Source: Eleusine coracana subsp. coracana (Eukaryota > Streptophyta > Magnoliopsida > Poales > Poaceae). From it: a DNA stretch of 64,000 nucleotides. Shown here piece after piece: positions 32,604 through 43,422 of the stretch. The position numbers were made by a program, and so were the translations under genes. The first letter of the stretch is position 1. Each line of letters starts with the position of its first letter. The notes under the pieces are model-generated. The model had not been told where the DNA came from and did not search any database. It saw only the letters and a list, made by a program, of their open reading frames with translations. The DNA lies in contig CM064426.1 of NCBI GenBank assembly GCA_032690845.1, positions 74,822,403 to 74,886,402 of the forward strand, given 5' to 3'.

Positions 32604-33420
32604 AGTGCCTAGGAGTTGGCACGTGTATCGGTTTCCCGGTTTACGTTTTCTCTTATTTTTTGTAATCTTTTTCTTTATTTGCTTATGTGTGTGTGAGCGG
32701 GTTGGGAAACCATATATCAGGTGTGTTTACTTTCATGCAAGTGTGTTAGTAGTAGTTAGTAGTAGTTTTATTTTTATGCAAGTGTGTGCAAAAATCATCA
32801 CCACGTATTCGAGTTTTGATCTAAATATAATGGTGGCGGTTATACTCTTTTAGGAGAATCAAATTATTTATTCATTCTTAAAAAATGTTGATAAAGATCA
32901 AATAATATTGAGCATTGAATAAAATTTTGAACTTACACTTAATAATTATTTGGCAACTATGTCTTATGTGGAGCAATTTTGAAAACCCATGTGCTTCATT
33001 TGTATTGTCCAATTTATGATGATAACTTAGTACCAATCTTTTCATAAATAAATTTTTAAGTTGTGAACTTTGGAATTTATTCTTTTCAAGATCCTTACCT
33101 ACCAAAGCCATCTTTTGAGCAATTCTCATGAACCTTTGATTTGTAGATGAACATTAAATTGATGGTTGAGTTCGGTTAGAATTTAATTCTTTTTGGTATG
33201 AACTTTACTAAGATGGCAGATCTTTGTGTATCTTTTAATAGCCTTGAACTACTCATGCAAAAATTTAATTCTGCTGAGTATCCTACCATAAACCCAAAAT
33301 ATCTTGTTGAAGTATCATTCCTTGACCATATCCTATATTTCTGGTTATATTTAATTCTTGAATAAATGTTGAAGCCAGAAGAATCAAATACCAACAAATG
33401 TTGGTGAATTCGGGTTGAGA

Positions 33421-33450
33421 GCCGATCGGCGCACCCTGAATCGATCGATA
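33421..33450. repeat. Palindrome doublet, A 3' UTR
   Basis: gccgatcggcgc (centre 33425.5) and tcgatcga (centre 33444.5) are 19 bp apart. The site corresponds to 3098-3130 in element I. Confidence 0.7.
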
Positions 33451-33461
33451 TAGCAGAGAGA

Positions 33462-33546
33462 AAAATTAAAAAAAAGGGAAAAACAAAAAGTGATAAAAAG
33501 GAAAAAGAAGAAGAAGAAGAAAAAGAAAAAAAAAGGGGGGGGGGAG
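33462..33546. repeat. Purine-only tract (A/GAA/G runs)
   Basis: About 80 nt, almost entirely purine on the plus strand, ending in ten Gs. This is low-complexity sequence in the 3' UTR of element A. Confidence 0.8.
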
Positions 33547-34109
33547 CTCTGCTGCTTGCTAAGGGACTAGCAAAATTTTAAGTGTGGGGGGATGGTATAT
33601 GACATGCTTATTCTCGAAATTCATTCTAATATAGCCATGAATCATTCCAATCATGTACAATCTGATAATTGGAGTTCTTTCTCTTACAAGATCAAATTTT
33701 TGCTATGCGCATGTCCACATATCCAAAGTGTGAGTCCTTTCTTAAAATTTTTCTTTCTTAATGGCCATCATGATAATTTTCTATAGTTCCAACGAAGAAT
33801 AATCTCCTAGCTTTACAATATATTGTTGATTTATGTTTGCAATCCTTGAATTACCTCACCTAGCTACTCATATAAGCCTTATACAAATATTATTTGATCA
33901 TCATGATGTAGAATATAGGTTGTGTGATTTGAAAAATGAGTTGTTGCCTTAGATTATTTGGAAGATAGATTCTTTATGTTCACAATAATCTTTTAAGTGA
34001 TTTACATGTGTGGAAAAGTTATAATTTGTGAGTTGGACATGATTTGTTGCTTTAGGGAGAAACTTTAAGCTTTATGCCCATATTTTAACTATTTTGCTGA
34101 ATAGAAATA

Positions 34110-34528
34110 TGTCGAGAGATATCCTCGATAGTTAATCAAGGTATGCATATGAGTGTGAAAGATTGATGGACACAGGACACAGGGCTTATACAGGTTTGGG
34201 CCTCCTTACGGATAAAAACCCTACGTCATGTTTGGTGTTCTTGTATTGCTTGACGGCGCACTGGAATTAGGGTTCCAATACGTCTCTCTCCCCTATCGAA
34301 GTCCCCCTGCCCTCCTTATATATCCGAAGGGCAGCGGCTTACATGATAATCTATCATTTGGTTACAGAAGATTCGATACTATCTGCTAACCTAACTTGTC
34401 GATTACTCAACATAAATATCTGAATAAATATCTTCTAAGCCATACTCTTAAACACGTCATAACCGAGCCCCCGGCCCACTCGGCCATATAACCGAGTGGT
34501 CAGGTATCACGGGTACATATATCCCACA
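34110..34528 (-). mobile_element. Element B 3' LTR (left)
   Basis: Plus-strand ends are TGTCGAGAG and TATCCCACA. It is the same length as the right LTR. Confidence 0.9.
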
Positions 34529-35700
34529 GTAGCCACCAAGGACTTTCCAATTTCAATCATAACTCCAATTTGCTTCAAAATATCTTGGAATTGAAAAGTA
34601 CTTCAACTGGATAAACACAAAATTTGCTTCGATATCTCGATGGTCCAGCTTCTAACCCAAGAGACGTTGAATACTTTCCTGATACAATTTGTGAGTTTAA
34701 AGACCAGAAATATTAATTATCTATAACCAATCATAGCCCCCAGCACAGAAGACATTTTGAATGAAATGCCTTGTGAGCTAAAAACATTGGCTATTCAAAT
34801 CTAACACTATCTGACCATTTTGAGTGACTTGTTAAGATAATCAGCTCTACTGCATATTATATGACCATTATCTGAGTTATTCATCACCAATATAAAAATA
34901 ACAGATTCCCAAGTCTGATGATGCTTCAGTCCGAGTGACTTATCATGAAATTCAAAACAGCAGCCCCCGAGTGCTTCCTGATTTTGAGCTTCAATTCTCC
35001 AAACAATCTTCAATGTAGATCATAAATTTGGAAGACCGCTTTATCGAAGTTCCTGATAGATCTGGTGCACCGATTAGGTTCACCTGATCAGGTGTAGCCC
35101 CCGACACTTGTATAATTTGGAGACTTAACAAATAATGCAAGAGTCTAATTATATTAGCTCTTATTACTTTGTATATATTTTACTCAAACTATCAAGCTTG
35201 AGTCTAATAAACCTTTGGTCATCAAACCAGTAAGTTAACTTGCAAAGCTTTAGTCTTGCCGACCGATTATTAAATTGGCCGAGTGACATTCACCATGTTC
35301 GAGTGACTGGTCGATCTGAATTTTATGATTTCAATCATATTCAATTCATGTGGACCAATATGACATCAATCATATAATGGTACTAAGCTAAATAACATCA
35401 ATCATAATACAGCCTTTCCCTCATAATTAGTCAATCTAATTATCCATAAGCCCAATTTTGACAATTTGGTTATTGACTTCAATCAATACCATAACTTTTG
35501 AACTTATATCCATATGACCATCAAGTCCTTTGCTACATGATCATCAAATCATATAGATATGGCTAAATAATTTTCAAATGCTTCTCATCAAAGAAGCCCC
35601 CGAGTATTATTTCTCAAGGGTTTAGACCCTAATCATACTTAAGGTCCTTAACCAATCTTTGCTTAAGCAAAATTTACCATCACTCTATGGCCCACCCCGG
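34529..35700. other. Spacer between B LTR and antisense gene
   Basis: AT-rich, non-coding. Recurrent 'tcaatcat' and 'cccccgag' phrases suggest decayed regulatory or UTR sequence. There is no ORF above noise. Confidence 0.5.
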
Positions 35701-35745
35701 CCCATGGGACCTTTAGGTCAAAAAGCGGGAGTATATAATGCAGCG
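35701..35745 (+). promoter_or_regulatory. Putative core promoter of the antisense gene
   Basis: TATATAA at 35732-35738 in an otherwise GC-rich context, 206 bp upstream of ATG 35944. It drives the strand opposite to the host element's gag-pol. Confidence 0.5.
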
Positions 35746-35943
35746 TCGAGTTGACTCTCAGTCCACGCCGCACTTGCGCACAAACCCTTCGTCTTCCTTG
35801 CGCCTCCTCTATTCTCGACTCCTCAGCTTTCCAGCTAGGGTTAGCATCACCACTTCCGGCCGTCGGAGATCTCGCCGCGCTTAGCCCCCAAGCCTTTGCT
35901 AGGGTTCAACGTTCGATCCGCCACGCCCAAAACAATCATCACC

Positions 35944-38784
35944 ATGGGTCGCAAGAAGGTTTCAATCTCGATGCCTGCCACTACCACTGCCGCCGCCGCG
36001 TCCTCCTTATCGGAGATTGACATCCCGGAGCAACTTCGGGAGTTCTCGAAGAGCAACCTCTCCCAGGCCGACATGAATCAGATGATGGTCGACGGCATCC
36101 TTCCAGAGCAAGTACGGATCAACTAGAAGATACCCCGTGAATCTTGCCCCATCCCTATTCATAAAAAGATAGTTGTATTCTGCTCGTTCTTCGAGCATGG
36201 CTTTGGAGTCCCCTACTGCAGCTTCTTGCACGGGCTCCTTTCTTTTATGGGATTGAGCTTGTCAACCACAATCCCAATTCTATCCTTCACATCACCATCT
36301 TCGTGCATATGTGTGAAGCATTTCTGGGAATCCTCCCCCATTTCAATTTATTCCGCCATCTGTTTGACCTCCGTCCGCTACCGACCAAGGACAATCAAGT
36401 AGCTATAGGCGACGTTTGCTTCCAGTTACGCAAGAAGGAGGCCTACATCAACATGCCATTGAAGACCGGGAACAAGAACTAGAAGGATGAGTGGTTTTAT
36501 TGTGACAACCCTCCCCCTGTTCTTGCCGACTTCATCGGTGCCAAGGCGATTCCTCTGGTGCAATGGACAGAGAAGCCCGATCCGATCGATCCTCAGGTGG
36601 TCACTCTGTTGAAGAAGATAGCCGACTTGAAGGCTGAAGGTATTGATAGAATTACCATCGCCAAGAGCTTTATAGTACGCAGAGTGCAGTCGCTGAAGCT
36701 ATAGAGTCACCCGGCGTGGAACTACGTCAATAATGACGAAACCAGGGAGGTGCCGAACCCGTCGAATGGTGAACTCCGTAAGAAACATCTGTCAAAAATG
36801 TTTGAAGGAAATATCCTTTAGGATGACTCGCTGATCAAGAAGACGTATAACAAGGGCACTATGCGGGCCCGAGTAAGCCTCAGTCTGCTTTGAGCAATCC
36901 TTTATGTTCTTGTCTTGATGCCCTGCTTGATATTTTGATTCCTGTGCAGGTTTTGGATACTTATATTTCTCATCCTTCGCTCCCTCTGACCGATTCCGAG
37001 GGACCAGACTATGTTGAGCAGACGCAGCAGACCGACACCGGAGGCTCAAGCTCTTCTGTAGGCGCTCGTCCTGACCCGGTCTCCACCCTGCCTCCCCTTG
37101 GTCTACGAGTAAAGCAGACTGTTGGGCACCGACGGCAATATCAGGATGATGATGAAGAGTTGTCATCTGCTGACGCTAGTCATCACACCCCCACTCCCTC
37201 CATCCGACCTTCAAGCCAGTCGGAGCCCCCGAGCCAAACTCAGAGTGATGCGAGGAAGGTGGATCAGACCAACAAGGCAAAAAAATCTGCCCAGAAGAGG
37301 AAGGAGACTGATTTTCAGTCGACTTCTTCCAAGAAGACGTTGTGCCAAATCAAGCTTAAGAAGGCTCCTAGGTTAAATCTTTAACCTTATTCTCCTAGTC
37401 TCTTATTGTCATCCGTAACACATCTTAATCTCTTCGATATTCATTTTGACAGTAGTCGGACGAGTGATTCTCAGAGTGCCCAAGAGTTCGGAGACACTCG
37501 GTTTGGACCTCCTCCTCGCCCGACTGATTTGCCCAAGTCGGTCAGCAAGTCATCAAACACGTCGACCAAGGTGGATAAGCCAGTCGACAGGGCAATTCCT
37601 GTCCCCATTCTGGCGCCTATACCCCAACCTGCTCCTGCCGTTGTCCCTTCACCTCTTGATAAAGGTAAGGCGACATTATCTACAGATTTACTTGATCCGC
37701 CCGAGGTGGAGGTCGTGGAAATCATGCATCAACATCGAGAAGCTAGCAAGGTACTTCAATACTCTGCTTTTGTTTTGCCTTAATCTTGTCTTTAAGCTTA
37801 ACCTAGAAAATATATGCTCTCGTAGAGAGAAAACAGGCTAGGGTGGAATACCTTGAAGCCGAGACTTTTGGTATGTCCTAAACTCTTTGGTCTTTGAGTC
37901 TTTCAATAAGACTAACACTTTGCTGGTATTTTGCTAGTCACCGGTCAGCAGCTTGCCAAAGCACAAAAGAAGATTGAAAAGCTGCAGACCGACCAAAGAG
38001 AAATGACCAAGGCAGTAAACCAAAGCCGAGAAGATTTAGCTGGTAAGATCACTCACCACCTATATTTAAATAACCTACCAATCACTCTAGCGCTAAAGAT
38101 TCAAATATTTGTCTTTTAGCTCGTGATCAGAAGGTTGCCGACCTAGAGAAGTTGACTTCTAATCAGCAAAGGTTTGTCAATGCCTTAAATACTGAGAAGG
38201 ACAACCTCTGCAAGTCGGTCGAGGATCAGAAGGCCGAGATCACTCGACTGTAGAAGGAGCTGAAGGAGGCTGACGCCAAGATAGAGGAAGCTAAGAGCAC
38301 TTCTAAATCCTTCAAATGTAAACTTGCCAGTAAGCCCTTCTTTATTTGTCACATCTGCTTGATTCCTCTTTTGATCATACTGACTAACAAATTATCATTT
38401 GTAGCTCTATCTTACGCCGCTCGAAAGGCAATGGACTATGTTCATGCCAACTGAGTGGAGCAGTCTGGACATTCCTTGGAGTACTTGCTGGAGCATGCGT
38501 CGGAAGATATTGCTCATAACACTCGACGAGTGATGACCGAAGCTGGAAGTCAGGTTCTGGCTATTTGCCAATCTTGGTCTCCCGCTCTAAAATTAGACAA
38601 GATCAAGGAGGGCTTCAACCCAGACTTGACTGACGACCAATGCCAGTTGCTTTTGGATTCCATGATAGAGACTTCCCGAGCTTTGGTCGATAATATAGAG
38701 ATCAATCTGACCGTGCCTACTCCTCCAGCAACTCCTGAGGCTGAGCTTCGAGCTGAATCTTCCTCTCCTTCAAAGGAGCTGTAA
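35944..38784 (+). pseudogene. Antisense seven-exon gene of Tat-like element (putative gypsy-type transposon protein, coiled-coil C-terminus)
   Basis: Exons by GT-AG junctions: 35944-36872, 36950-37371, 37453-37750, 37826-37870, 37938-38042, 38120-38329, 38405-38784. Phases match at every junction I checked. Exon 1 has an MGRKKVSISMPATT start, then a block with IPIHKKIVVFCSFFEHGFG and VPYCSFLHGLL that resembles the grass 'putative gypsy type transposon' family (PF04195-like). Exons 2-3 are Ser/Pro/Gln-rich and disordered. Exons 4-7 are coiled coil (QQLAKAQKKIEKLQTDQREM, KEADAKIEEAK-like). Broken by stops at 36124, 36480, 36702, 36819, in exon 6 and at 38453, and by a frameshift near 36240. Most stops read as Trp or Gln codons hit by single transitions. 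The role in transposition is unknown. Confidence 0.7.
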
Positions 38785-39313
38785 ATCCTATAATATTAGA
38801 GATCATTAGCAATATCTATGTAATGAAACAATATTACCTGTATGTAAACTAGTTTCATGCTTATCATTTTTAAAAGATTGATAAAAATGTCATAAGTATG
38901 TTTCTGTCATTGAGAAACTCAAATTGTATCGGTCTGCCTTAACATTTTGGGTTGTGACTCGTAACTGCGTAACGAGCAGAGTCGACCAATCAACACATGA
39001 CCTCTCGCACTTTGGCTCTGGGTTTAGTGTAGTGGTAGTCTGATGTGCAGTATAAAGTATATAACCATAATGTATAGACGTTAGACCAAAAAGATGAAGA
39101 CCGTATTCAAAGAGAAGAAATCGGTCAGGAAATAGTCCAAAACCAAAATATGGTTAGATTGAAGTGGGATATTATTACTAGCCCCCTGGCTCAATTGTTT
39201 AATAAAATAAATTAAGGAATCAAGACAATATAGAATGAAAATCATCAAAAAATCTTTCAGCAAAAAGACCGAAGTTTCATTCATGAATAATGTATACATA
39301 TACAAAGGAATAA
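38785..39313. other. Convergent spacer between antisense gene and integrase
   Basis: 530 bp of AT-rich DNA between two convergent reading frames. No LTR was found here, so if element C's 3' end ever lay here it has been lost. Confidence 0.5.
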
Positions 39314-40290
39314 TTAAGTATAGAAATGACGTAGCTGATTTATCTTCCAAGAATTTGGTATATCATCGCCGTCTTCATACATCAGTCGGTAAGCCCCCGG
39401 GCGAGTGACTTCCTTCACAACATATGGTCCTTCCCACTTTGGAGAAAGCTTATGCTGGTTCTTCGTTGACTGTACTCGGTGAAGCACTAAATCTCCAACT
39501 TGGAAGTGGCGATTACGTATGTTTTTATCATAATAATGACGTAAGCCTTGTTGGTAAAGTGCCGACCAAAACAGAGCGCGATGACGCAACTCCTCTACTA
39601 CAATCAAATCGATCTCTCGATTCTCCTCAGAAAGTTGTTTATCATACGCCTGAACCTGTGCCGAAACAAGACTGACTTCGGTCGGCAGCATAGCCTCTGA
39701 GCCATAGACCAATGAGAAAGGTGACTGACCAGTTGCCCGACTGGTGTTTGTACGAAGCCCCCAAAGAACTGAAGACAATTCTTTGACCCACCGACCGGCA
39801 TAAGGCTTAAGCCTGTCGAATATCCGAGGCTTCAATCCTTGGAGAATCATACCATTGGCCCATTCGACTTGCCCATTGCTTTGAGGTTGGGCCACTGATG
39901 CAAAGTGGATTTTTATTCCCATCTCATCGGCAAAGTCACGGGACTCCACTGAAGTGAATTGAGTGCCATTATCGATAATGATATCATGAGAAACCTCGAA
40001 CCAAGTGAAGACATCCTTGACAAACTCAATAGCCTTCTTTGATGTAATCTTGCCGACCGGTTTTGCTTCAATCCACTTGGTGAATTTGTCAATAGCAACA
40101 AACAGATAAGTGAACCCGTCTGGCGCCTTTTTGAAAAGACCGACAATATCGAGCCCCCAAACAGCAAAGGGCCAAGTCAAAGGTATCATTTGAAGGTGCT
40201 GTGAAGGCACATGTGTTTGTAGAGCAAAAAATTGACAACCTTCACATGTCCGAACGACCCGGTGTGCATCTTCAACCGCCGCGCAGCACC
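39314..40290 (-). pseudogene. Integrase of Tat-like element (C or B)
   Basis: A long open frame encodes the second Cys pair of the HHCC finger (VVRTCEGCQFF). The catalytic core follows, with Asp in WGLDIVG, IIIDNGTQF and Glu in NGQVEWAN (usual form E-A-N), then LVYGSEAMLPTEV and a C-terminal KWEGPYVVKEVTRPGAYRL block ending WKINQLRHFYT. It reads through without stops and is the best-preserved domain of the composite. The first His pair of the finger is separated from it by a 0.5-kb foreign insertion at 40.29-40.80 kb. Confidence 0.85.
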
Positions 40291-40804
40291 AGCTCGGCGC
40301 CGGAGCAGACCACACTGGACACTTTCACCTCTTGCTCCTGTACAGAACCAGGTTTCATTATGCTGACAGAATACCAAAATGCACGCAGTCTAAAGAAGCT
40401 AAGCAACCAATTCAATTTGATCCCTGGATGTGCAGGCAGAAGATTTTGAAATTTTAAATTTGTTTAAAGAATCGTGCCATTTTAATTTCATGGAAGATAT
40501 TTGGCACAGGACTATTATTAGCAGTGAATTCACATAATAAGGGAGACCATAAGCTTCGTAAAATTTGGCAATCAGCACTGAATTGAATTCACACAAAGCA
40601 GGTCAGCGTAGAGGATTTCGAGGAACTACAGCAAAGGGAAGTAGGGATGGGCTTTCCTCGGATTAGTATTCGGATTTTGCTGATCTTGCCAATGGTTGTT
40701 ATTCAAAAGAAGGGTTCACACCGGCAAAGAAGAATATATTTTCTAGTTGTAGCTTTTGAGGAGAAGAAGGATTGAATCAAAGGGACGAACAAAGGCAATT
40801 CAAT
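40291..40804 (-). other. Foreign insertion inside integrase, resembling a host gene 5' end
   Basis: The pol frame is clean on both sides (KGFRQ at about 40.83 kb, AVEDAHRVVRTC at about 40.28 kb) and would normally be nearly contiguous. The inserted 0.5 kb has no retroelement similarity. On minus it shows UTR-like DNA, a possible intron ending tgcacatccag at 40424, and ATG 40358 opening a short GC-rich frame (MKPGSVQEQEVKVSSVVCSG) up to the junction. No target duplication or terminal repeats were found. Host gene capture, filler DNA at a break and a decayed MITE are all possible. Confidence 0.5.
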
Positions 40805-43004
40805 GGCTGTAAAGGATAATCGGTTGCCGGAAACCTTTGCCGACCAAAGTCTTAGAAGCTGCATGATTGTCACATATCCCGGAATGAATTTCTTCTACCA
40901 ACTTTTGGCCTTCTGGTATCGAGATGCATCTCATCAAGATGTATGATCCTCCTCTTTTATAGAGTTGGTCTCCCACTAACAAATACCCTCGGCATCGGGT
41001 CTCCAACCTTCGTTGCTCATTAGGATCCGAAGGCAGCGTTCCCTTATCCAAATATTGGATGAGCGGGTCGCGCCAATCAGTCTCTATGTTGTCATCACCA
41101 ACGAGACTAGTAACATCACCCATTAATACATCTGACCGAGGAGAAATCATGGGGGAATCCAGAGTGTGTAAGAAAACACCTGGCGGGACCACAGACCAGG
41201 ATGATCCCATCTTGGCCAATTCATCAGCCGCTTGGTTATTGTCTCGAAGAACATGCGTGAACTTCAATCCATCGAATTTGTCTTCGAGCTTCCTTACTTC
41301 TTGACAGTAAGCACTCATACTGTCATCCACACAGTTCCAATCCTTAGTGACCTGATTAATAACCAAAGCCGAGTCACTAAAGACGTCGAGGCGCTTGATG
41401 CCGAGTGACGCGGCAATGCGCAGATCGTGTAGAAGGGCTTCATATTCTACAGCGTTGTTAGACGTGCGAAACATCAACTGAAGGACATATCAAAGCCTCT
41501 CTCCAGTGGGTGAGATAAACACGACTCCCGCACCCGCTCCTTGTAATTGAAGAGACCTATCGAAGTATATTTTCCAATATTCGATATCTTGTGCAGTAGG
41601 CGGGTTTTGAATCTCTGTCCACTCAGCAACGAAATCAGCTAGCGCTTGTCCCTTTATAGCCGACCGAGGCACGAACATGATGGTATATTGACCAAGTTTG
41701 ACTGCTCATTTGGTGATTTTGCCTTCGGCTTCTCGGTTGTGTAGCACTATGCCGAGTGCGAAGGAGGTCTGGACTTCGTTCGGATGAGCTTGAAAGTAAT
41801 GCTTCAACTTCCTGGAGGTGACCAACAATGCATACAACAACTTCAAGATTTGTTGGTATTTTACCTTAGAGGCACCAAGGACCTCACTCACAAAGTAGAC
41901 CGGGTGTTGTACTTTTTGTATATGCCCCACTTCTTCTCGGTCGACCGTTAAAACAGTACTCACAACCTGAGTTGTGGCCGATATGTAAAGCTAAAGTTTT
42001 TCTCCTGGCTCCGGAGGCACCAATACTAGAATACTGCTGAGGTAAACCTTCAACTCGCCCAATGCCGACTGCGCCTCTGCGGTCCAAACGAAGTCTTCCT
42101 GCTTTTTAAGCAGCCAGAAAAGTGGTAACACTCTAATCCCCAGTCAGGAAATAAAGAGACTCAAAGACGCCACACATCCGGTCAGCTTTTGTACATCCCT
42201 TTGGGAATTAGGTGGCCCCATACCAAGGATCGCCTTGATTTTATCCGGGTTAGCTTCTATACCTTGTTTCGAAATGATGTAACCGAGCAGCTTTCCCGAA
42301 GGAACCCCAAAAACACACTTATTGGGATTCAGCTTTATTGAATAATGCCTCAGATTGTCAAAGGTTTCTGCCAGGTCAGAAATAAGCTCTTCGATGTTCC
42401 GAGTCTTGATGACGATGTCATCAACATACGCTTCTGCGTTCCGACCGATCTGAGCAGCAAGGCAGCGTTGAATACCTCGTTGGTAAGTCGCGTCAGCGTT
42501 CTTTAGACCGAAAGGCATCATGATATAGCAATAGGCGCTGAAGGGTGTTATAAAGGAAGTTTTAATCTAATCTTCGACCTTCAGTGGGATCTGATGATAG
42601 CCTGAATAAGCATCCAGAAAGCTCAAGAGCTCACACCCGGCTGTCGAGTCTACAATATGATCAATACGAGGAAGAGCGAAAGGGTCTCTAGGACAGACCT
42701 TGTTGAGATCAGTATAATCAACACACATCCTCCATTATTTATTCTTCTTGGGTACAAGGACTGGATTTGCTAACCAGTCGGGATGAGACACCTCCTTTAT
42801 AAACTTAGCATCTAATAGTCTAACTATCTCCTTCTTTATGGCGTCCTTGCAATCTTGCATGAATCTTCTAAGCCTCTGCCAAAGGGGGGTATCCCCTGGG
42901 GGTACCCTTAACTTGTGCTCAATCTTTTCCCTAGGAACTCCCGGCATGTCATATGGTTTCCATGCAAAGATGTCCCTATTTTCCTGGAGAAAAAGAGTGA
43001 GCAC
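40805..43004 (-). pseudogene. Reverse transcriptase and RNase H domains, element C
   Basis: The polymerase makes element cDNA. From 43004: linker FAWKPYDMPGVPREKIEHKL, RT core (VPKKNK then WRMCVDYTDLN after a stop, MPFGLKNADATYQR) and the catalytic YVDD at about 42.42 kb. A first RNase H (HPVYFVSEVLGASKVKYQ, 41.9 kb) is followed by a second domain (IYFDRSLQLQGAGAGVVF at 41.55 kb, then FRTSNNAVEYEALLHDLRIA, FSDSALVINQV and LRDNNQAADELAKMG). Two RNase H-like domains are typical of the Tat lineage. The integrase finger start (EIHSGICDNHAASKTL) follows. Stops or frame changes occur near 42736, 42570, 42150, 41997, 41704 and 41490. Confidence 0.85.
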
Positions 43005-43422
43005 GAGTTCCTATTTCTCGTCGAGGTTGGCCCCAGCATAAGTTACCTTATCGGGGTCCTCAGGATCGAGCAGGATTTCCTTGGTTTGGATGTCATCAGT
43101 CTGAATCTTGTCTTTGGTAGGCTTCTTTGTTGGAACTTCTGCTCTGGTCTGCTCCTCCATGCCGACTGCCTGCTGGATCTCCTTCTGGTCGGACAGCATC
43201 AACTATTTATTCGCCATCTCACAGCTCTATACATCGCAATCGAAAGAATTCCGAAGATCAGAGTGGAGGGAGATTATTCCATTCAGGCCTGGCATCTTGA
43301 GGGTGAGATATGGATAATGCGGGATAGCCATGAATTTAGCCATAGCCGGTCGACCGATGATAGCATGGTATGCTGAGTCAAAATTTGCCACCTGAAAGAG
43401 AATGCGCTCGGTCCTGAAATTC
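43005..43422 (-). pseudogene. Protease remnant and PR-RT linker, element C (active site deleted)
   Basis: The frame shows LVTFGTRENFRTERILFQVANF and IGRPAMAKFMAIPHYPYLTLKMPG, the second half of a Tat-type protease. It fuses directly to the gag tail near 43.49 kb. The segment that in element B contains VDGGSSLDILF is missing, so the catalytic Asp is gone. A Lys/Glu-rich linker leads to RT. Confidence 0.7.

Larger units (their letters stand above)
32604..34104 (+). other. 3' untranslated region of element A (interrupted by B)
   Basis: AT-rich, without an ORF worth calling. It carries a palindrome doublet (33421) and a purine tract (33473-33546). The sequence after the tract, 'aagtgtggggggatgg' at about 33580, resembles a second polypurine tract. 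The region continues at 50572 after element B. Confidence 0.6.
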
